From positions 4,903 through 17,874 of the forward strand of contig MGQS01000100.1 in assembly GCA_001797905.1 (NCBI GenBank): a stretch of 12,972 nt of DNA. The letters run 5' to 3'. The stretch is from Deltaproteobacteria bacterium RBG_16_54_11 (lineage in GTDB: Bacteria > Desulfobacterota > B13-G15 > RBG-16-54-18). This document shows positions 11,852 through 12,972 of the stretch, piece by piece (position 1 is the first letter of the stretch; each line of letters opens with the position of its first letter). The notes under the pieces were generated by a model. That model was not told where the DNA came from. It did not search any database and was given only the letters and a program-made list of their open reading frames with translations. The translations under genes and the position numbers were made by a program.

Positions 11852-12972
11852 ATGAAGGGATTCAGAAAGTTCGCAGTACTAACCATGGTAGCCGCCCTCT
11901 TGCTGGCAGGGCCCGTCCTTGCCCAAGCGGCGGGAAAGGCCCCCTATAAGATCGGGGTGAACCTCGAATTGACCGGTCCGTGGGCGGAGATAACCAAGAC
12001 CGTCAAGATGGCCATGGCGATGGAGGTGGAGCGGATCAACGCACAGGGTGGGATTGATGGGCACCCCCTGGAGCTCGTCATCGTGGACAACGGCTTCGAT
12101 CTGGGCAGGGCCGCGGCCGCCATGACCACGTTCGCCCGTGCAAAGGATATCCTGGCAGTAGTGGGGCCCTTTGAGGACCCGCTCCAGGCCACCACCAGGG
12201 CTATCGCCGAGCGGGAAGGGATCACCAACATCATCTTCTGTCCCTCCAACCCCATGGTGCGGGGTCTTAAGCAGCGGTGGTCCTTTAACATCGCCCAGAG
12301 CGACGTCGTCGTCTCCCAACGGTTGGTGGATCTGTGTCTGGCCCGGGGGTACAAGACGGCCCTGGTCTTCGCGGGTAATTGGCCCCTGGCCCAGAGCCTG
12401 GCCGAAAACTTCAAGCGCATCGGCGCGGACAAGGGGATCAAGGTCATCATCTCCTCTGAGACCCATGCCCCGAGCGATATCGACATGACCCCGCAGCTAA
12501 TTAAGCTCAAACCCATCATCGAGAAAGAAAAGGTGGATTGCCTCTACGCATGCACCGGCGGTCCTCCCGGTCCCATCATCGTCAAGAATATGCGCGCTCT
12601 CGGTATAAAGACCCCGGTCATCGGGACCCACGCCTTCGGCTTCGGCTTTATCATCGCCCTTGGGGGCGCGGCCATGGAGGGGGTGGAGTTCGCGGCGGGA
12701 AAACCTGTGGTCCCCGATCAGCTCGATAAGAACGACCCCATACGCCCCATCGTCATCGATTTCGACAAGCGGATGAAGGCGCGCTATAAGATCGGGGCTG
12801 ATCAGATAGCCGGTCATGCCCATGACGCCACCTGGCTTGTCTACGATGCCTTGAAGCGGTGTCAGGGCAAGGTCACCAGGGCTCGATTCAGGGATGCCCT
12901 GGAGGCGACCAAGGGATTTAAGGCGTGCCACGGCATATATACGTACAGCCCCACGGATCACGATGGTCTGCG
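11852..12972 (+). CDS. LivK/LivJ-type ABC transporter periplasmic binding protein, 3' end cut by window edge
   Basis: Translated from the ATG at 11852, the frame stays open to the right edge and gives 373 residues. The first 24 residues are a signal peptide (basic start, AALLLAGPVLA core, likely cleavage after A24). The mature part has the type I periplasmic-binding (Peripla_BP_6) pattern: YKIGVNLELTGPWAE (32-46), INAQGGIDGHPLELVIVDN, VVGPFEDPLQATTRAIAE and PVIGTHAFG. The group captures branched-chain amino acids, amides or aromatic acids for an ABC importer. AAGGAGG lies eight bases before the ATG and only 46 bp separate it from the radical SAM gene, with no terminator visible, so it probably belongs to the same transcript. 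The permease and ATPase genes would be expected beyond the edge. The ligand cannot be inferred. Confidence 0.88.
   Translation, partial: MKGFRKFAVLTMVAALLLAGPVLAQAAGKAPYKIGVNLELTGPWAEITKTVKMAMAMEVERINAQGGIDGHPLELVIVDNGFDLGRAAAAMTTFARAKDILAVVGPFEDPLQATTRAIAEREGITNIIFCPSNPMVRGLKQRWSFNIAQSDVVVSQRLVDLCLARGYKTALVFAGNWPLAQSLAENFKRIGADKGIKVIISSETHAPSDIDMTPQLIKLKPIIEKEKVDCLYACTGGPPGPIIVKNMRALGIKTPVIGTHAFGFGFIIALGGAAMEGVEFAAGKPVVPDQLDKNDPIRPIVIDFDKRMKARYKIGADQIAGHAHDATWLVYDALKRCQGKVTRARFRDALEATKGFKACHGIYTYSPTDHDGL

Noticed and set aside
11879..12961. Minus-strand open frames opposite the binding-protein gene
   Set aside because: They mirror the signal-peptide-bearing LivK-type frame on the plus strand.
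1..12972. CRISPR arrays, tRNA or rRNA genes, insertion sequences
   Set aside because: No regularly spaced repeats, cloverleaf with proper arms, rRNA signature or transposase was seen on either strand.

Overview
The window reads as chromosomal DNA of an anaerobic, respiratory Gram-negative bacterium, most like a Desulfobacterota (deltaproteobacterial) lineage. The signs are a membrane-anchored multiheme cytochrome c, a TolQ/TolR/TolA envelope motor, an NtrC-type two-component pair, a sigma-54 promoter, and a cobalamin-dependent radical SAM enzyme beside a U32-family protein. This placement comes from gene content only; no rRNA or other taxonomic marker is present.

Layout. Bases 1-484 (minus) hold the first 161 residues of a tetraheme cytochrome c that runs off the left edge. 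Bases 485-811 are non-coding, with a promoter for the cytochrome, several small hairpins, and a perfect 16-bp inverted repeat beyond the helicase stop. Bases 812-2026 (minus) encode a DEAD-box RNA helicase. Bases 2267-4303 (minus) are a compact tolQ-tolR-tolA set without tolB or pal. Divergent from it, 4563-7135 (plus) encode a membrane sensor histidine kinase and an NtrC-family response regulator whose genes overlap by 4 bp.

Bases about 7140-8640 are markedly more AT-rich. On the minus strand they carry an ArsR/SmtB repressor gene, a 33-residue Cys/Lys-rich protein gene, and a four-helix CopD/HemJ-like membrane protein gene. The repressor gene has a near-consensus sigma-70 promoter overlapped by a perfect 15-bp palindrome. 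A 21/24-identical copy of the core of that palindrome lies in front of the 33-residue gene, which suggests a small autoregulated metal- or thiol-responsive regulon. Repressor and small protein both carry a C-x-C-G-C motif.

Divergent from the repressor, a canonical -24/-12 sigma-54 promoter (8559-8574) with two tandem dyads about 96 and 115 bp upstream of the predicted start faces a three-gene plus-strand set: a U32-family protein with an extra C-terminal four-cysteine cluster, a B12-binding-type radical SAM enzyme, and a LivK-type periplasmic binding protein cut by the right edge. The two enzymes together look like an uncharacterised anaerobic modification pathway. The NtrC-type regulator encoded nearby is one candidate activator. 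Enzyme substrates, transporter ligand and inducing metal cannot be read from the sequence.
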